The translations under genes were made by a program, and so were the position numbers. The notes under the pieces are model-generated. The model worked only from the letters and a program-made list of their open reading frames with translations. It ran no database searches and had not been told where the DNA came from. Shown in pieces: positions 16,975 to 25,537 of a stretch of 53,005 bases of DNA. The stretch is taken from NCBI RefSeq assembly GCF_001187905.1, contig NZ_LGIS01000029.1:1-53005 (forward strand), in the 5' to 3' direction. The number at the start of each line of letters is the position of its first letter. The stretch's first letter is position 1. This stretch comes from Pantoea sp. RIT-PI-b (lineage in GTDB: Bacteria > Pseudomonadota > Gammaproteobacteria > Enterobacterales > Enterobacteriaceae).

Positions 16975-18483
16975 ATGCCTGCCAATGATGCCTTTATCGT
17001 CAGCCGCATGAATAAAATGGTTTTCACCATGGCGATAGCTTTACTGGCAACACTCCCGCTTTGGAGCAGTAAAATTTATTACCGCGATGATCTCTATCGG
17101 GTGCTGAATGGCAGTACGGAAACATGGTTAACCAACGGCAGACCGGCGACCTGGATTATGCAATCCATACTCTCATTCGGGCAGAGCGTCAGTGATATCT
17201 CGCCGCTAAACCTTATTATAGGATTGTTGGCGTTAAGTATTGCCAGCGTTGTGTTTACCGAGAGGCTGCAAATTCGGCTCGATGGCTATTGGGCATTAAT
17301 TCCTCCGCTGTTCATTGTTCTGAATCCTTTTTTAACGCAGGTGATGCTCTACTCTTATGACAGCCTAACGATGCTGGTCTCTATTTCCTGCGCGATGATG
17401 GCAAGTCAAATAGAGGGAATCCGCCGCTATAAATCGATTATCTGCTGTGTACTGTTATTATTGCTGGTTCAAGCGCTCTATCAATCCGGCCTGAATATTT
17501 ACATCGCCTGCATCGCGTTAATTATCTTTTTTCGCGTCTATCACCATCAACCGGTATGGCAATGGCTGATGAGTAAAGTTGCGGCTTTGCTGATTGCGGT
17601 CCTGGCCTATAAATTATTTATCAGCTATTTATTACCGGTCAAAATGGACGGGTATACCCTTAAACACTTCACGTTATTGCCACTTAATCTCGAATCATTG
17701 GCGGTGATTCAGACCAGCATAAAACGCTACAGTGAATTCTTTCTTAACGCCTATCCTGCGGCTGCGCTGGTGTTTGTATTGCTACCGATTGTGATAGCGT
17801 TGATCAGTACAGTGATTATCAGCTCTAAAATCAGTTCTGTGCAACGTCATGCAAGCTCGGGTAAATGGCTATTGTTGCCTGCATTTTTTATCGCTGTGTT
17901 GGCGGTGCCAGGTTTATCACTGGCGCTAGCGATGCCTCTGTTTGCGCCGCGCATGTTAATGGCGTGGAGTATTACATTATTATTCTGTTTTTATGTGGGC
18001 ACGCTGGCATTTCCTCGCGGCATAAAACTGTTAGCAGGTTCGAGCCTTATTCTGCTGTGCTACCATTTGGTGTTAATGCTGGTGTGTTTCAATACGGTGG
18101 TCAACGATCAGCGATATCAAATGAGTGTGATGAACCAAATTAAAATGGATTTCTCCTCTTTCCCTGCGCAGACCATTGACTCAGTCGCCTTTATTGGACA
18201 ATTAAATGATGCACCTGACGTAAGAATTAATATTCGTAATTTCCCGATCATCAGCCATATTCGGATGAAAATGCTGGGTGAGTCAGAACCCTGGATTTGG
18301 CAGGCAATGATGTGGCAAGTCAACTTATCACTAAAAACCGTGGAGGCCAGCGATGAGATGAGAATGATTAAGCCGCGGGAATACCATTCTCAGGGGCCTG
18401 ATTATGACGCGTTTAAAGATAATAACGTGCTGGTTATCGATTTCAGAAAATCAGGTGGGGTGGTGACAAAGTATATTCAATAG
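16975..18483 (+). CDS. GtrII-type glucosyltransferase domain membrane protein
   Basis: 502 aa, strongly hydrophobic with roughly ten membrane segments and a soluble C-terminal tail. The start of the mature fold, KIYYRDDLYRVLNG with TNGRPATWIMQS, resembles phage-type O-antigen glucosyltransferases of the GtrII group, including the acidic DD pair after the first helix. These add glucose to O-antigen from an undecaprenyl carrier. ATG 16975 (CGGAG 5 nt upstream) is preferred over an in-frame GTG at 16969. GtrA and GtrB partners are absent. Base composition is clearly more AT-rich than the neighbours, which suggests horizontal acquisition. Confidence 0.75.
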   Translation: MPANDAFIVSRMNKMVFTMAIALLATLPLWSSKIYYRDDLYRVLNGSTETWLTNGRPATWIMQSILSFGQSVSDISPLNLIIGLLALSIASVVFTERLQIRLDGYWALIPPLFIVLNPFLTQVMLYSYDSLTMLVSISCAMMASQIEGIRRYKSIICCVLLLLLVQALYQSGLNIYIACIALIIFFRVYHHQPVWQWLMSKVAALLIAVLAYKLFISYLLPVKMDGYTLKHFTLLPLNLESLAVIQTSIKRYSEFFLNAYPAAALVFVLLPIVIALISTVIISSKISSVQRHASSGKWLLLPAFFIAVLAVPGLSLALAMPLFAPRMLMAWSITLLFCFYVGTLAFPRGIKLLAGSSLILLCYHLVLMLVCFNTVVNDQRYQMSVMNQIKMDFSSFPAQTIDSVAFIGQLNDAPDVRINIRNFPIISHIRMKMLGESEPWIWQAMMWQVNLSLKTVEASDEMRMIKPREYHSQGPDYDAFKDNNVLVIDFRKSGGVVTKYIQ

Positions 18484-18527
18484 GCGATCTCATCGGTGAT
18501 GTACGGATGATGAGAGGACGAGTCAAC

Positions 18528-19436
18528 TCATAGCTTCGCCGTTAAGGCACGTAGAGGCTGGCGCAACACCTCATGCAGCGCGCGAATCGCTGGAGAAAAC
18601 TGTTTACGGTGTGGGCAGATCAGATGCAGCGGGGTACTTTCACCCGGCATCTCGGGCATGACAATCTCCAACCTTCCTGCCAGCACATCCTCACACACAT
18701 CAATCCAGGATTTATAGGCGATACCCATGCCCGCCATTGCCCAGCGGCGAGCCACTTCGGCGTCATCACACTGCATGCGGCTTTTCACCGTGATCTGCCG
18801 GCGCATGCCCTCCTGCGGAAAGGTCCATTTGTCATAAACATGGCCGCCCATGATGAACAGCAAACAGTGATGGTATTGCGCGATATCTTCCAATTTTTCT
18901 GGGCGTCCATGGCGATCGAGATAATCCGGCGATGCCACCATCACGCGGCGATTGTCCTCGGCCAGCGGCAGCGCGACGTAACTGCTGTCCTCCAGCTTGC
19001 CGTAGCGAATAGCAATATCCACCGGATCGCGAAACACATCGCTGATTTGGTCGGAGAAAGAGAGACGCACCGCGAGCGCAGGGTGTTGACGACAAAAGTC
19101 GGTGATCAGCGGCAGCAAGATGTTGCGACCAATATCGGATGGCAGGGCGATTTTCAGTTCGCCGCTCAGGGCGTCCTCATCGTTTTGCAGGCTGTCGGCG
19201 CCCGCATGCATCAGCGCCAGCATCTCCTGCGCATAGGGCAGGTATTTTTCTCCTTCAGCGGTCAGGCGCAGGCTGCGCGTGGAACGGGCAAACAAGCGAC
19301 GATCTAACTCCCGCTCCAGGCGCTGAATTGCCGCACTGACCTGTCCAGGTAACAAATTCACCTCACGCGCCGCGCGCGAGAAGCTGCCTAACGCGGCAGA
19401 ACGCACAAATAGGGTGACATCTTCCAGTCGGATCAT
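18528..19436 (-). CDS. LysR family transcriptional regulator
   Basis: 302 aa. The N-terminal winged HTH has LGSFSRAAREVNLLPGQVSAAIQRLE at about residues 16-41, followed by the usual periplasmic-binding-like effector domain (GELKIALPSDIGR onwards). It is divergent from the quinone-oxidoreductase-like gene across a 142-bp gap, and LysR proteins usually control such a divergent neighbour. The effector is unknown. Confidence 0.88.
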   Translation of the reverse strand: MIRLEDVTLFVRSAALGSFSRAAREVNLLPGQVSAAIQRLERELDRRLFARSTRSLRLTAEGEKYLPYAQEMLALMHAGADSLQNDEDALSGELKIALPSDIGRNILLPLITDFCRQHPALAVRLSFSDQISDVFRDPVDIAIRYGKLEDSSYVALPLAEDNRRVMVASPDYLDRHGRPEKLEDIAQYHHCLLFIMGGHVYDKWTFPQEGMRRQITVKSRMQCDDAEVARRWAMAGMGIAYKSWIDVCEDVLAGRLEIVMPEMPGESTPLHLICPHRKQFSPAIRALHEVLRQPLRALTAKL

Positions 19437-19578
19437 CTTCTTTCTAGCCAGGGTAGTCAGCAGGGATTTTCACTCTAAGAGTGAAAGTGTTCACCTGCAA
19501 CTGGCATTTTTCAATCCGCTGCAGCCCGCTATGCTGAGTTCAACTAACGAAACCTGCTGATGAATAAGGATCTGTCCG

Positions 19579-20580
19579 ATGAAAGCCATCGTCTATAGCC
19601 AAAACGGTTTACCGATTTCTGATGAAAATGCGCTGTATGAACTCGATGTAGAGAAGCCGGTACCCGGCGCACGCGATCTGCTGGTAAAAATTCACGCGAT
19701 TGCGGTGAATCCAGTGGATACCAAAGTGCGCGCCGGTGCGCCCACCGATAAGCCGCGCATTCTGGGCTGGGATGCGGTCGGTGTGGTGGAGGCGATTGGC
19801 AGCGACGTTACGCTGTTCCAGCCGGGCGATGCCGTGTTTTACGCTGGTGATATCACGTGCGCGGGCAGCTATGCCGAATATGGGCTGGTGGATGAACGCA
19901 TCGCCGGGCACAAACCACGTTTGCTGAACGAGGCGGATGCGGCCGCGCTGCCGCTGACCTCGCTTACGGCCTGGGAGTTGCTGTTTGATCGTCTGGAAGT
20001 GCAGGCCGAAGACAACGCGGCGCTGCTGATTATCGGCGCAGGCGGCGGCGTCGGTTCGATGCTGACTCAGCTCGCCAGCAAACTCACCAAACTGACGGTG
20101 ATCGGTACCGCCTCGCGCCCGGAAACCGCCGATTGGGTACGTTCACTGGGCGCGCATCATGTGATTGATCATCACCGTCCGCTGGGCGAGCAGCTGGCAG
20201 CGATTGGCCATCCGGAGGTGCGCTATGTCGCCTCGCTCACCCATACCGACAGCTATTACCCGCAGCTGATTGATGCTATCGCCCCGCAGGGCAAACTGGC
20301 GTTAATTGACGATCCGGAAACGCTGGATGCGGTACCGCTGAAGCGTAAAGCCATTTCGCTGCACTGGGAGTTGATGTTTACCCGCTCGCTGTCCCACACC
20401 GCCGATATGCAGCGTCAGCATGAAATTCTGCAGCGCATCAGCCAGTTGATTGATGACAAAACCCTGCAAACCACGGCGGGAGAACATCACGGCACGATTA
20501 ATGCCGCTAATTTGCGTAAAGCCCACGCGCTGATCGAGAGCGGACGCGCGCGCGGCAAGATTGTACTGAGCGGGTTTTAA
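19579..20580 (+). CDS. Zinc-type alcohol dehydrogenase / quinone oxidoreductase family (MDR)
   Basis: 333 aa medium-chain reductase. The GroES-like N-terminal domain (AIAVNPVDTKVRAG at about 41-54) is followed by the nucleotide motif IGAGGGVGSMLTQLA at about 151-165 and DHHRPLGEQL. The structural and catalytic zinc cysteines of true alcohol dehydrogenases are missing, so it is probably an NADPH-dependent quinone or enone reductase. AAGGA lies upstream of the ATG. It is divergent from a LysR gene and upstream of the nitroreductase NfsB, which suggests a redox-detoxification pair, although a large hairpin lies between the two. Confidence 0.85.
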   Translation: MKAIVYSQNGLPISDENALYELDVEKPVPGARDLLVKIHAIAVNPVDTKVRAGAPTDKPRILGWDAVGVVEAIGSDVTLFQPGDAVFYAGDITCAGSYAEYGLVDERIAGHKPRLLNEADAAALPLTSLTAWELLFDRLEVQAEDNAALLIIGAGGGVGSMLTQLASKLTKLTVIGTASRPETADWVRSLGAHHVIDHHRPLGEQLAAIGHPEVRYVASLTHTDSYYPQLIDAIAPQGKLALIDDPETLDAVPLKRKAISLHWELMFTRSLSHTADMQRQHEILQRISQLIDDKTLQTTAGEHHGTINAANLRKAHALIESGRARGKIVLSGF

Positions 20581-20590
20581 GCTTTAACCA

Positions 20591-20654
20591 TGCGCAATAA
20601 ATTGCGCCGCTACAGATAACTGCACGCTGCTGTAGCGGCGCGATTTATCGCGCA
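20591..20654. repeat. Large intergenic hairpin built of two inverted repeat modules
   Basis: Two 25-nt arms (20591-20615 and 20630-20654) pair with only two mismatches across a 14-nt loop. Each arm is itself a GTAGCGGCGCGATTTATCGC-type palindrome, a variant of the dispersed family with a different stem. It lies between the oxidoreductase gene and nfsB and may shape the end of the first transcript. Confidence 0.8.
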
Positions 20655-20699
20655 ATGTCGACACCAGAATTTTATTGATCCGAAAACAAGGAATCTGAC

Positions 20700-21353
20700 A
20701 TGACACTGAATGATGCAGTCGCCCGTCGTCACACCGTAAAAGCCTTTGCGGGCGGCAAAAATTTACCGCAGGACGAAATCGATACCTTGCTGAACGTCCT
20801 GCGCAACAGCCCGTCTTCGGTAAATTCGCAGCCGTGGCACTTTGTCGTGGCCTCAACGGCTGCTGGTCGCGAGCAGATGGCAAAATCCACTGACGGCGCG
20901 TTCGTCTATAACAGCCCGAAAGTGCTGAACGCGTCGCACGTTATCGCGCTGTGCATGCGTACCGATCTGGATGAAGCGCATCTGCAAAATGTGCTGGCGC
21001 AGGAAGAGGCTGACGGTCGATTCGCTAAGCCGGAAGGCAAAGCGGGGCAGGATAAGAGCCGCCGCAGCTACGTGGATATGCATCGTTACGAGCAGCGCGA
21101 TGTGCCGCAGTGGATGGAAAAACAGGTTTACCTGGCGCTGGGTGGTTTGCTGCTGGGCGCGGCGATGTTGGGCATTGATGCCACGCCGATGGAAGGATTT
21201 GATCCGCGCGCGTTAGATCAGGCGCTCGGTCTGCGCGAGAAGGGCTTTACCAGCGTGGTTCTGGTGTCGTTGGGTTACCGCAGCGAAGATGATTTCAACG
21301 CCGCGTTACCAAAATCACGCTTGCCGCGTGAAGAGATTTTCACCTTCATTTGA
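20700..21353 (+). CDS. nfsB: Oxygen-insensitive NAD(P)H nitroreductase / dihydropteridine reductase NfsB
   Basis: 217 aa, exactly the length of Escherichia coli NfsB. FMN-dependent reductase of nitroaromatics, quinones and dihydropteridine. Family motifs include NDAVARRHTVKAF at the N-terminus, NSPSSVNSQPWHFVV at about 38-52 (flavin binding), and the C-terminal LGYRSEDDFNAALPKSRLP. AAGGAATC lies 8 nt before the ATG. It follows the MDR oxidoreductase in the same direction and is convergent with the histidine kinase gene. Confidence 0.9.
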   Translation: MTLNDAVARRHTVKAFAGGKNLPQDEIDTLLNVLRNSPSSVNSQPWHFVVASTAAGREQMAKSTDGAFVYNSPKVLNASHVIALCMRTDLDEAHLQNVLAQEEADGRFAKPEGKAGQDKSRRSYVDMHRYEQRDVPQWMEKQVYLALGGLLLGAAMLGIDATPMEGFDPRALDQALGLREKGFTSVVLVSLGYRSEDDFNAALPKSRLPREEIFTFI

Positions 21354-21369
21354 CGCCGGATTGCCTGTC

Positions 21370-21394
21370 GTAGGGTGCGCATTGCTGCGCACCC
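21370..21394. repeat. Short intergenic palindrome, TGCGCA stem variant
   Basis: GTAGGGTGCGCATTGC followed by TGCGCACCC, a perfect 9-bp stem GGGTGCGCA/TGCGCACCC with a TTGC loop, followed by TTT. It sits between convergent nfsB and histidine kinase genes and could act as a bidirectional terminator. Confidence 0.8.
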
Positions 21395-21414
21395 TTTCGA
21401 TGGCCGCTCTTACG

Positions 21415-22776
21415 CTAAGGAAATCGCAGCGTAAAGCGGTTCACGCCATGCTCGCTGTGCACCTCGCAGCTTCCCTGATGCAGGCGCATAATGCTGCGCA
21501 CAATCGATAATCCCAATCCGCTGCTGCCCTGATGACGCGATGTATCGGCACGCCAGAAACGATCAAAGATGCGCGCCTGCTGTTCGGCACTGAGCGCTGG
21601 ACCGTGATTTTCCACCATCAGGCTGCTGCCGTGATTAAAAATCCGGATGGTGCTATCGCCATCGCCATAGCGCAGCGCGTTGGCCATCAGGTTCGCCAGC
21701 GCGCGCTGCAACAGCTGGGGATCGGCGCGCAGTTCGCCGCACAGCGTCATCTCCAGCCGCATTGCCTGCTCTTCCGCCATGCCGTCAAAGTACGCCTGCA
21801 ACTTCTCACCCAGCAGCGCCAGATCGATGTTTTGCACATCCATCGCCTGGCTGGCATCTTCCGCCTTCGCCAGAAACAGCATGTTGTCGATCATCTTCGC
21901 CAGACGTTCCAGCTCCTCATAATTGGAGCCGAGCAGCGCCTGATAGTCGCTGACGCTGCGCGTCTGGCTGAGCGCCACTTCGGTTTGACCGATCAAGGTG
22001 CCGATGGGCGTGCGCAGGTCGTGCGCCATATCCGCTGAGACCTGGCTTAACTGCTGATAGCCGCTTTCGAGGCGGCTGAGCATTTGGTTAAACGCAGCGA
22101 CCAATGGCTGCAGTTCTGCAGGCGCCCGCTCGGGCATGCGCTGAGACAAGTGGCGTACATCAATCGCATCCGCCTGCGCCGCCAAACGCCGCAGCGGAAT
22201 TAGGCCGCGCCGCACCAGCCAAATGCTGATCGCTGCCACCAGCAATGCCGCCAGCGCGGTGGTGAGGATGATTTGATCGCGATAGCTGTTCAGCGTTTGC
22301 GTACGATCGCTCATCAGGCGGCCGGTGATGATCTCAATCTCTCCGCTGCCATCGCGCGTGGGCGTTAGCGCCGCAGCCGAGATAAACGGCGTGCCGTCAG
22401 CGGCGGCGAGATGATGCACCGACGCAAGCGATAAGGGTTGATCGGCCGCTACCGGCGTAATCGTGGGGATCGGGCGTTGGCCGGGATTGACCACGATCAG
22501 CGGCGGCTGGCCGGGAAAGCGCAGCACCAATAGCGACTCGGTATTGCCGAGCATGTTGGCAAATAAGCGCGGCTTCTGCTGAATCAGCGTCACGGCATCT
22601 TCATCGCGCAGCAGGGTGCGAATCTGATCGATACGATTGAGCAGCGCCGCATCGTCGCGCACGCCAATTTGCGTCGCCAGCGAGTGATAGAGCGCGAGGC
22701 CGCTGAGGGAAAAAAACACTATCACCGTCGCACTCAGCAGCAGCGACAGGCGTGCGGCGAGCGAACGTTGCTTCAT
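21415..22776 (-). CDS. Heavy-metal-type sensor histidine kinase (CusS-like)
   Basis: 453 aa inner-membrane kinase. Transmembrane helices are at about residues 11-30 and 168-187, bracketing a periplasmic sensor of about 137 residues, then HAMP, the dimerisation domain with phospho-His252 (SADMAHDLRTP), and the ATPase domain with LANLMANALRYG (N box) and SSGLGLSIV (G2 box). The start codon overlaps the regulator stop by 4 nt (ATGA), so the two are coupled. The CusS resemblance is at family level; no Cus efflux genes are nearby and the inducing signal is unknown. Confidence 0.87.
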   Translation of the reverse strand: MKQRSLAARLSLLLSATVIVFFSLSGLALYHSLATQIGVRDDAALLNRIDQIRTLLRDEDAVTLIQQKPRLFANMLGNTESLLVLRFPGQPPLIVVNPGQRPIPTITPVAADQPLSLASVHHLAAADGTPFISAAALTPTRDGSGEIEIITGRLMSDRTQTLNSYRDQIILTTALAALLVAAISIWLVRRGLIPLRRLAAQADAIDVRHLSQRMPERAPAELQPLVAAFNQMLSRLESGYQQLSQVSADMAHDLRTPIGTLIGQTEVALSQTRSVSDYQALLGSNYEELERLAKMIDNMLFLAKAEDASQAMDVQNIDLALLGEKLQAYFDGMAEEQAMRLEMTLCGELRADPQLLQRALANLMANALRYGDGDSTIRIFNHGSSLMVENHGPALSAEQQARIFDRFWRADTSRHQGSSGLGLSIVRSIMRLHQGSCEVHSEHGVNRFTLRFP

Positions 22777-23447
22777 GATTCGGCTTCGCAGCGATAACCC
22801 ACGCCGTGCACGGTATGAATCAGCGGCTGAGCAAACGGGCCATCAATTTTCTGCCGCAGGCGTTTCACCGCCACATCCACCACGTTGGTGTCGCTATCAA
22901 AATTCATGTCCCACACGCGTGAAGCAATTAAAGTGCGCGTCAGCACTTCGCCTGGATGCAGCATGAACAGGTGCAGCAGGTTGAACTCTTTATTGGTGAG
23001 ATCGATGCGCTGGCCACCACGCTCGACGCGCCGCTTTAAGAAATCGAGCTGCAAATCGGCAAGCCGCAGAATATCCGGCAGCTTCTGCTGACCGCCGCGC
23101 CGCAGCTGCGTGCGCACGCGCGCCAGCAGCTCGGCAAACGAGAAGGGTTTAACCAGATAATCATCCGCGCCCAGCTCCAGCCCTTTGATCCGATCTTCCA
23201 GCGTGCTTTTGGCGGTGAGGAAAATCACCGGCGTATGCGTCTGTTTATCCAGCGCCGCCATCACCTGCCAGCCATCCATACCGGGCATCATTACGTCGAG
23301 TAAAATCAAATCGTAATGATGCTCCTGCGCATAGAACAAGCCATCCTGACCGTTATCCGCCACATCGACGATAAATCCCGCTTCCGTCAATCCTTTGCGC
23401 ATGTAATCGCGCGCTTTGGCTTCATCTTCAATCACCAAAATTTTCAT
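22773..23447 (-). CDS. OmpR-family response regulator (CusR/PcoR-like)
   Basis: 224 aa. The receiver domain has phospho-acceptor Asp51 in LILLDVMMPGMDGW, with acidic pair Glu7-Asp8, Thr in FLTAKS and Lys in DDYLVKPFSFAELLAR. The C-terminal winged-helix DNA-binding domain ends with LRQKIDGPF and TVHGVGYRCE. I chose ATG 23447 with GGAG 6 nt upstream; an in-frame GTG 12 nt earlier is less likely. It forms an operon with the kinase and perhaps with the upstream hydrolase gene, whose stop lies 23 bp before it. Confidence 0.88.
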   Translation of the reverse strand: MKILVIEDEAKARDYMRKGLTEAGFIVDVADNGQDGLFYAQEHHYDLILLDVMMPGMDGWQVMAALDKQTHTPVIFLTAKSTLEDRIKGLELGADDYLVKPFSFAELLARVRTQLRRGGQQKLPDILRLADLQLDFLKRRVERGGQRIDLTNKEFNLLHLFMLHPGEVLTRTLIASRVWDMNFDSDTNVVDVAVKRLRQKIDGPFAQPLIHTVHGVGYRCEAES

Positions 23448-23470
23448 GCGCTGCTCCACGGGACAAGGTT

Positions 23471-24232
23471 TCAGGGCTGCGCGTGCAGCGCGGCTTGTTC
23501 TATCAATTTCGCGACATCATCAGGATGCGATTGATAGACCGAGTGGCTGGCACCGGCAATTTCCACCGTGTGGCTGTGCGCACGTTTGGCGTACATGCGC
23601 TCCAGATCGGGACTGATGATTTTGTCAGCTTTCGCCACCATGTACCAGCTAGGCTTGGTCTTCCACGCCGGATCAGGAATGTTGGCGGTGAACACCGCCG
23701 CGTTGGTTGGCATCTGTGCGTGGGCTTCAAAATCGGCCTGGGCAGCCGGTAAATCGGCAGCGAAATCGCCGTGGTAATTTTCGGGGGCGATAGTCAGATA
23801 ACCATCACTCGATTTCGCGAACGGATGCGCACTGTTAGGGAATTTTTTGCCATTACTGGCTTCCGTCTCGCCGTTGTCCAGCGCGTGGGCAGCGATATAA
23901 ACCAGGCCCGCGACTTTATTGTCGTTACCGGCTTCGCTGATGATGGCGCCGCCGTAGCTGTGGCCGACTAAAATCACTGGCCCGTTTTGCTGATCGATAA
24001 TGCGTCGCGTCGCCGCCACATCTTGCGGAAAGCCCGTCAGCGGCTCCTGCACCAGCGTCACTTTGTAGCCATCATGCGTTAAACGATCGTACACCGGACG
24101 CCAGCCGGCACCGCCGACAAACGCGCCGTGCACCAGCACAATGTTGTTCACCGGCTGCGCCTGAGCCTGAGCCGCGCCGCCTGCGATAGTCAGCAGCATG
24201 CTCGCTGCGAGAGTCAGTTTGTTCATTTTCAT
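23471..24232 (-). CDS. Exported alpha/beta hydrolase
   Basis: 253 aa. The signal peptide runs to about residue 26 (LLTIAGGAAQAQAQ). The alpha/beta-hydrolase fold follows, with oxyanion motif VLVHGAF, nucleophile Ser92 in VGHSYGGAII, and catalytic His in AGASHSVYQSHP near the C-terminus. It belongs to the salicylate-esterase/EstC-like group of small esterases; the substrate is unknown and a periplasmic location is predicted. It lies directly upstream of the response regulator and kinase on the same strand, so it may share their promoter. Confidence 0.83.
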   Translation of the reverse strand: MKMNKLTLAASMLLTIAGGAAQAQAQPVNNIVLVHGAFVGGAGWRPVYDRLTHDGYKVTLVQEPLTGFPQDVAATRRIIDQQNGPVILVGHSYGGAIISEAGNDNKVAGLVYIAAHALDNGETEASNGKKFPNSAHPFAKSSDGYLTIAPENYHGDFAADLPAAQADFEAHAQMPTNAAVFTANIPDPAWKTKPSWYMVAKADKIISPDLERMYAKRAHSHTVEIAGASHSVYQSHPDDVAKLIEQAALHAQP

Positions 24233-24446
24233 TTGGTTAATCCTGATTGCGAAGGTTGGCCTACAGGATAGGGAACAGGCGCTGACAGCAGGGTGAGCGA
24301 GTTATGACAAAAGAATGACATCGACCAAAACGCATATGTCGATCCCGCGCAATCGATCAAAAATTTCGTGAACATCCTCGCATTTTGAATAGTTCCAGAG
24401 CGTCACTGCTTGCCAAAAGACAAACTGAGTGTAATTTATTCCATAA

Positions 24447-24466
24447 CTTCACAAATAATCGTGAAG
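24447..24466. promoter_or_regulatory. Inverted repeat CTTCAC-N8-GTGAAG upstream of the sugar operon
   Basis: Perfect 6-bp arms with an 8-bp AT-rich spacer, 41 bp before the isomerase start codon. It may be an operator for the RpiR regulator encoded within the operon. The rest of the 274-bp gap to the divergent hydrolase shows no ORF. Confidence 0.4.
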
Positions 24467-24506
24467 AAGGAAAGTACATTACAACCGTCATCAAGGATCC
24501 TTCCTC

Positions 24507-25487
24507 ATGTCCGAATTAAAGTTTGCTACACGTTTGAACTCTTTCGCCTCTGGGGCGCACCTTTACTGGCCAGATCTTCAGGGAAAACCTTCTGTTTTAC
24601 AGATGATTGCGCGTGCAGGAAAAGTGCAGGGGCTCACGCATTTGGACCTCAACTATCCGCAGCACATCACCACGGATATCCACACCATGCGCCAGGCGAT
24701 TGACGATGCCGGTTTAGCCGTCAACGGCATGCAGATGCGTTGGGATGCGCCGCAGTTCAAAATCGGTGCCTTTACCAACCCGGATGCGAAGATTCGTCGC
24801 GAAGCTATCGAGCTGACTAAGCGCGGTATCGACGCCGGTCGCGAATTCGGTTCACGTTTAATGACATTGTGGATGGGGCAGGACGGCTTCGATTACTGCT
24901 TCCAGGCTGACTATAAAAAGATGTGGGAAGACGCGGTGAGCGCGGTACGCGAAGTTGCGGAATATGCGCCAGATATCGACGTCAGCATCGAATACAAACC
25001 CAACGAGCCACGCGCCTACAGCATCTTCCCGAACGCCACTACGTGTCTGCTGGCGGTGGAAGAGGCCGGTTGCGCCAACCTCGGCATTACGCTGGATTTC
25101 GCCCACGTGTTGTTTGCTAACGAAATCCCCGCCTTTGCCGCCGCGATGGTTGCGCGCCGTTCGCGCCTGCTGGGTCTGGATCTTAACGACGGCTGGGGCA
25201 AACGCGATGACGGTTTGATGGCCGGTTCGGTGAATCCGCGCGCCACGCTGGAATTCCTCTGGCAGATGCAGCGCGACGGTTATCAGGGCGCGTACTACTT
25301 CGATACCTTCCCGGATGCCAGCGGTCTGGATCCGATTCGTGAAGCGGAAATCAATATCGCGACGGTGACTCGCCTGCTGAAACTGTGCGAGAAACTCAAT
25401 AATAATCCGGCGCTGGATGAAGCCATCAGCCGTCAGGATGCGGTGGCATCGCAACAAATTGTCAATGACATCATGCTTGCCCGTTAA
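24507..25487 (+). CDS. Sugar phosphate isomerase/epimerase, xylose-isomerase-like TIM barrel
   Basis: 326 aa. The xylose-isomerase-like barrel fold is shown by WMGQDGFDYCFQADY at about 116-130, SIEYKPNEPRAYS at about 156-168 (metal-binding Glu), LGITLDFAH (Asp/His) and LLGLDLNDGWG (Asp). The arrangement Glu, Asp, His, Asp is that of a divalent-metal ketose/aldose isomerase or 3-epimerase. AAGGATC lies 8 nt upstream of the ATG. It is first of an operon with an RbsABC-like importer, RpiR regulator and PfkB kinase, so it probably converts the imported sugar before or after phosphorylation. The specific sugar is unknown. Confidence 0.83.
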   Translation: MSELKFATRLNSFASGAHLYWPDLQGKPSVLQMIARAGKVQGLTHLDLNYPQHITTDIHTMRQAIDDAGLAVNGMQMRWDAPQFKIGAFTNPDAKIRREAIELTKRGIDAGREFGSRLMTLWMGQDGFDYCFQADYKKMWEDAVSAVREVAEYAPDIDVSIEYKPNEPRAYSIFPNATTCLLAVEEAGCANLGITLDFAHVLFANEIPAFAAAMVARRSRLLGLDLNDGWGKRDDGLMAGSVNPRATLEFLWQMQRDGYQGAYYFDTFPDASGLDPIREAEINIATVTRLLKLCEKLNNNPALDEAISRQDAVASQQIVNDIMLAR

Positions 25488-25537
25488 GCAAACCAACAAC
25501 ACCAACGTTCCGCGAAAACTATAAAAAGGCTAACACC

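Noticed and set aside
18573..19307. A 244-codon frame antisense to the LysR gene
   Set aside because: The opposite strand encodes a complete LysR protein with HTH. The antisense translation has no recognisable fold and no ribosome site.
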